This document shows positions 63,948 through 64,000 of a stretch of 64,000 nt of DNA, in pieces. The position numbers were made by a program, and so were the translations under genes. The number at the start of each line of letters is the position of its first letter. Position 1 is the stretch's first letter. The DNA comes from Arctopsyche grandis (lineage: Eukaryota > Arthropoda > Insecta > Trichoptera > Hydropsychidae): contig NC_135366.1 of the NCBI RefSeq assembly GCF_051622035.1, forward strand, positions 8,959,001 through 9,023,000. The letters are read 5' to 3'. The notes beneath the pieces were generated by a model. The model was not told the origin of the DNA, did not search any database, and saw only the letters and a list, made by a program, of their open reading frames with translations.

Positions 63948-64000
63948 TGCCCAAGGGCGCCATTAAGGTCTGTTCATACCTATCCAGCACGACCCGTATC

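Overview
This is an AT-rich insect nuclear window. The evidence is intron-split genes with GT-AG junctions, insect-type SINE, LINE, hAT, mariner and Helitron debris, many TACATATGTA-type microsatellites, and a seven-membrane-segment gustatory-receptor-like gene. I could not fix the order. No bacterial-style operon, CRISPR array or rRNA is present, and the tRNA-like sequences I see are SINE heads.

Positions 1-46,850 are a gene-poor, repeat-rich stretch. I found no host gene there. It holds 5'-truncated copies of a non-LTR retrotransposon 3' end (232-435, 9,846-10,038, 26,776-27,004, 45,766-46,539), a broken reverse transcriptase (7,522-8,745), two other degenerate LINE ends (23,282-24,187 and 29,713-30,185), tRNA-derived SINEs, and hAT-type MITEs. 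It also has a mariner element carrying two younger insertions (15,962-18,219), a head-to-tail array of four Helitron-like units (31,184-32,165) and long (TA)n tracts. Between the repeats lie comparatively GC-rich unique islands that could be regulatory; this is inference only.

Positions 46,860-64,000 hold four genes. A six-exon CAP-superfamily gene of the short GAPR-1/GLIPR2 type runs on + (46,860-48,329). The intronless nuclear exosome cofactor gene MPP6/MPHOSPH6 is on + (53,986-54,537). An eight-exon gustatory-receptor-like gene on - (55,764-58,463) converges on MPP6. An eleven-exon NOL10 gene, a ribosome small-subunit processome factor, is on - (58,975-62,534). All three spliced models stay in frame from start to stop: 164 aa, 455 aa and 679 aa. 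Two of the genes serve nuclear RNA work: NOL10 in 18S/40S assembly and MPP6 in exosome-mediated rRNA 3' processing. I see no evidence that they are co-regulated.

The most informative observations concern how the mobile elements relate to each other. A LINE and the SINEs share a 3' terminal hairpin whose loop is conserved while its stem covaries, which suggests a SINE using the LINE's machinery. A hAT element sits directly behind the first codons of the mariner transposase with a perfect 8-bp duplication. A stack of palindromic elements nested in one another, with TTA and TAA target duplications, lies just upstream of MPP6.
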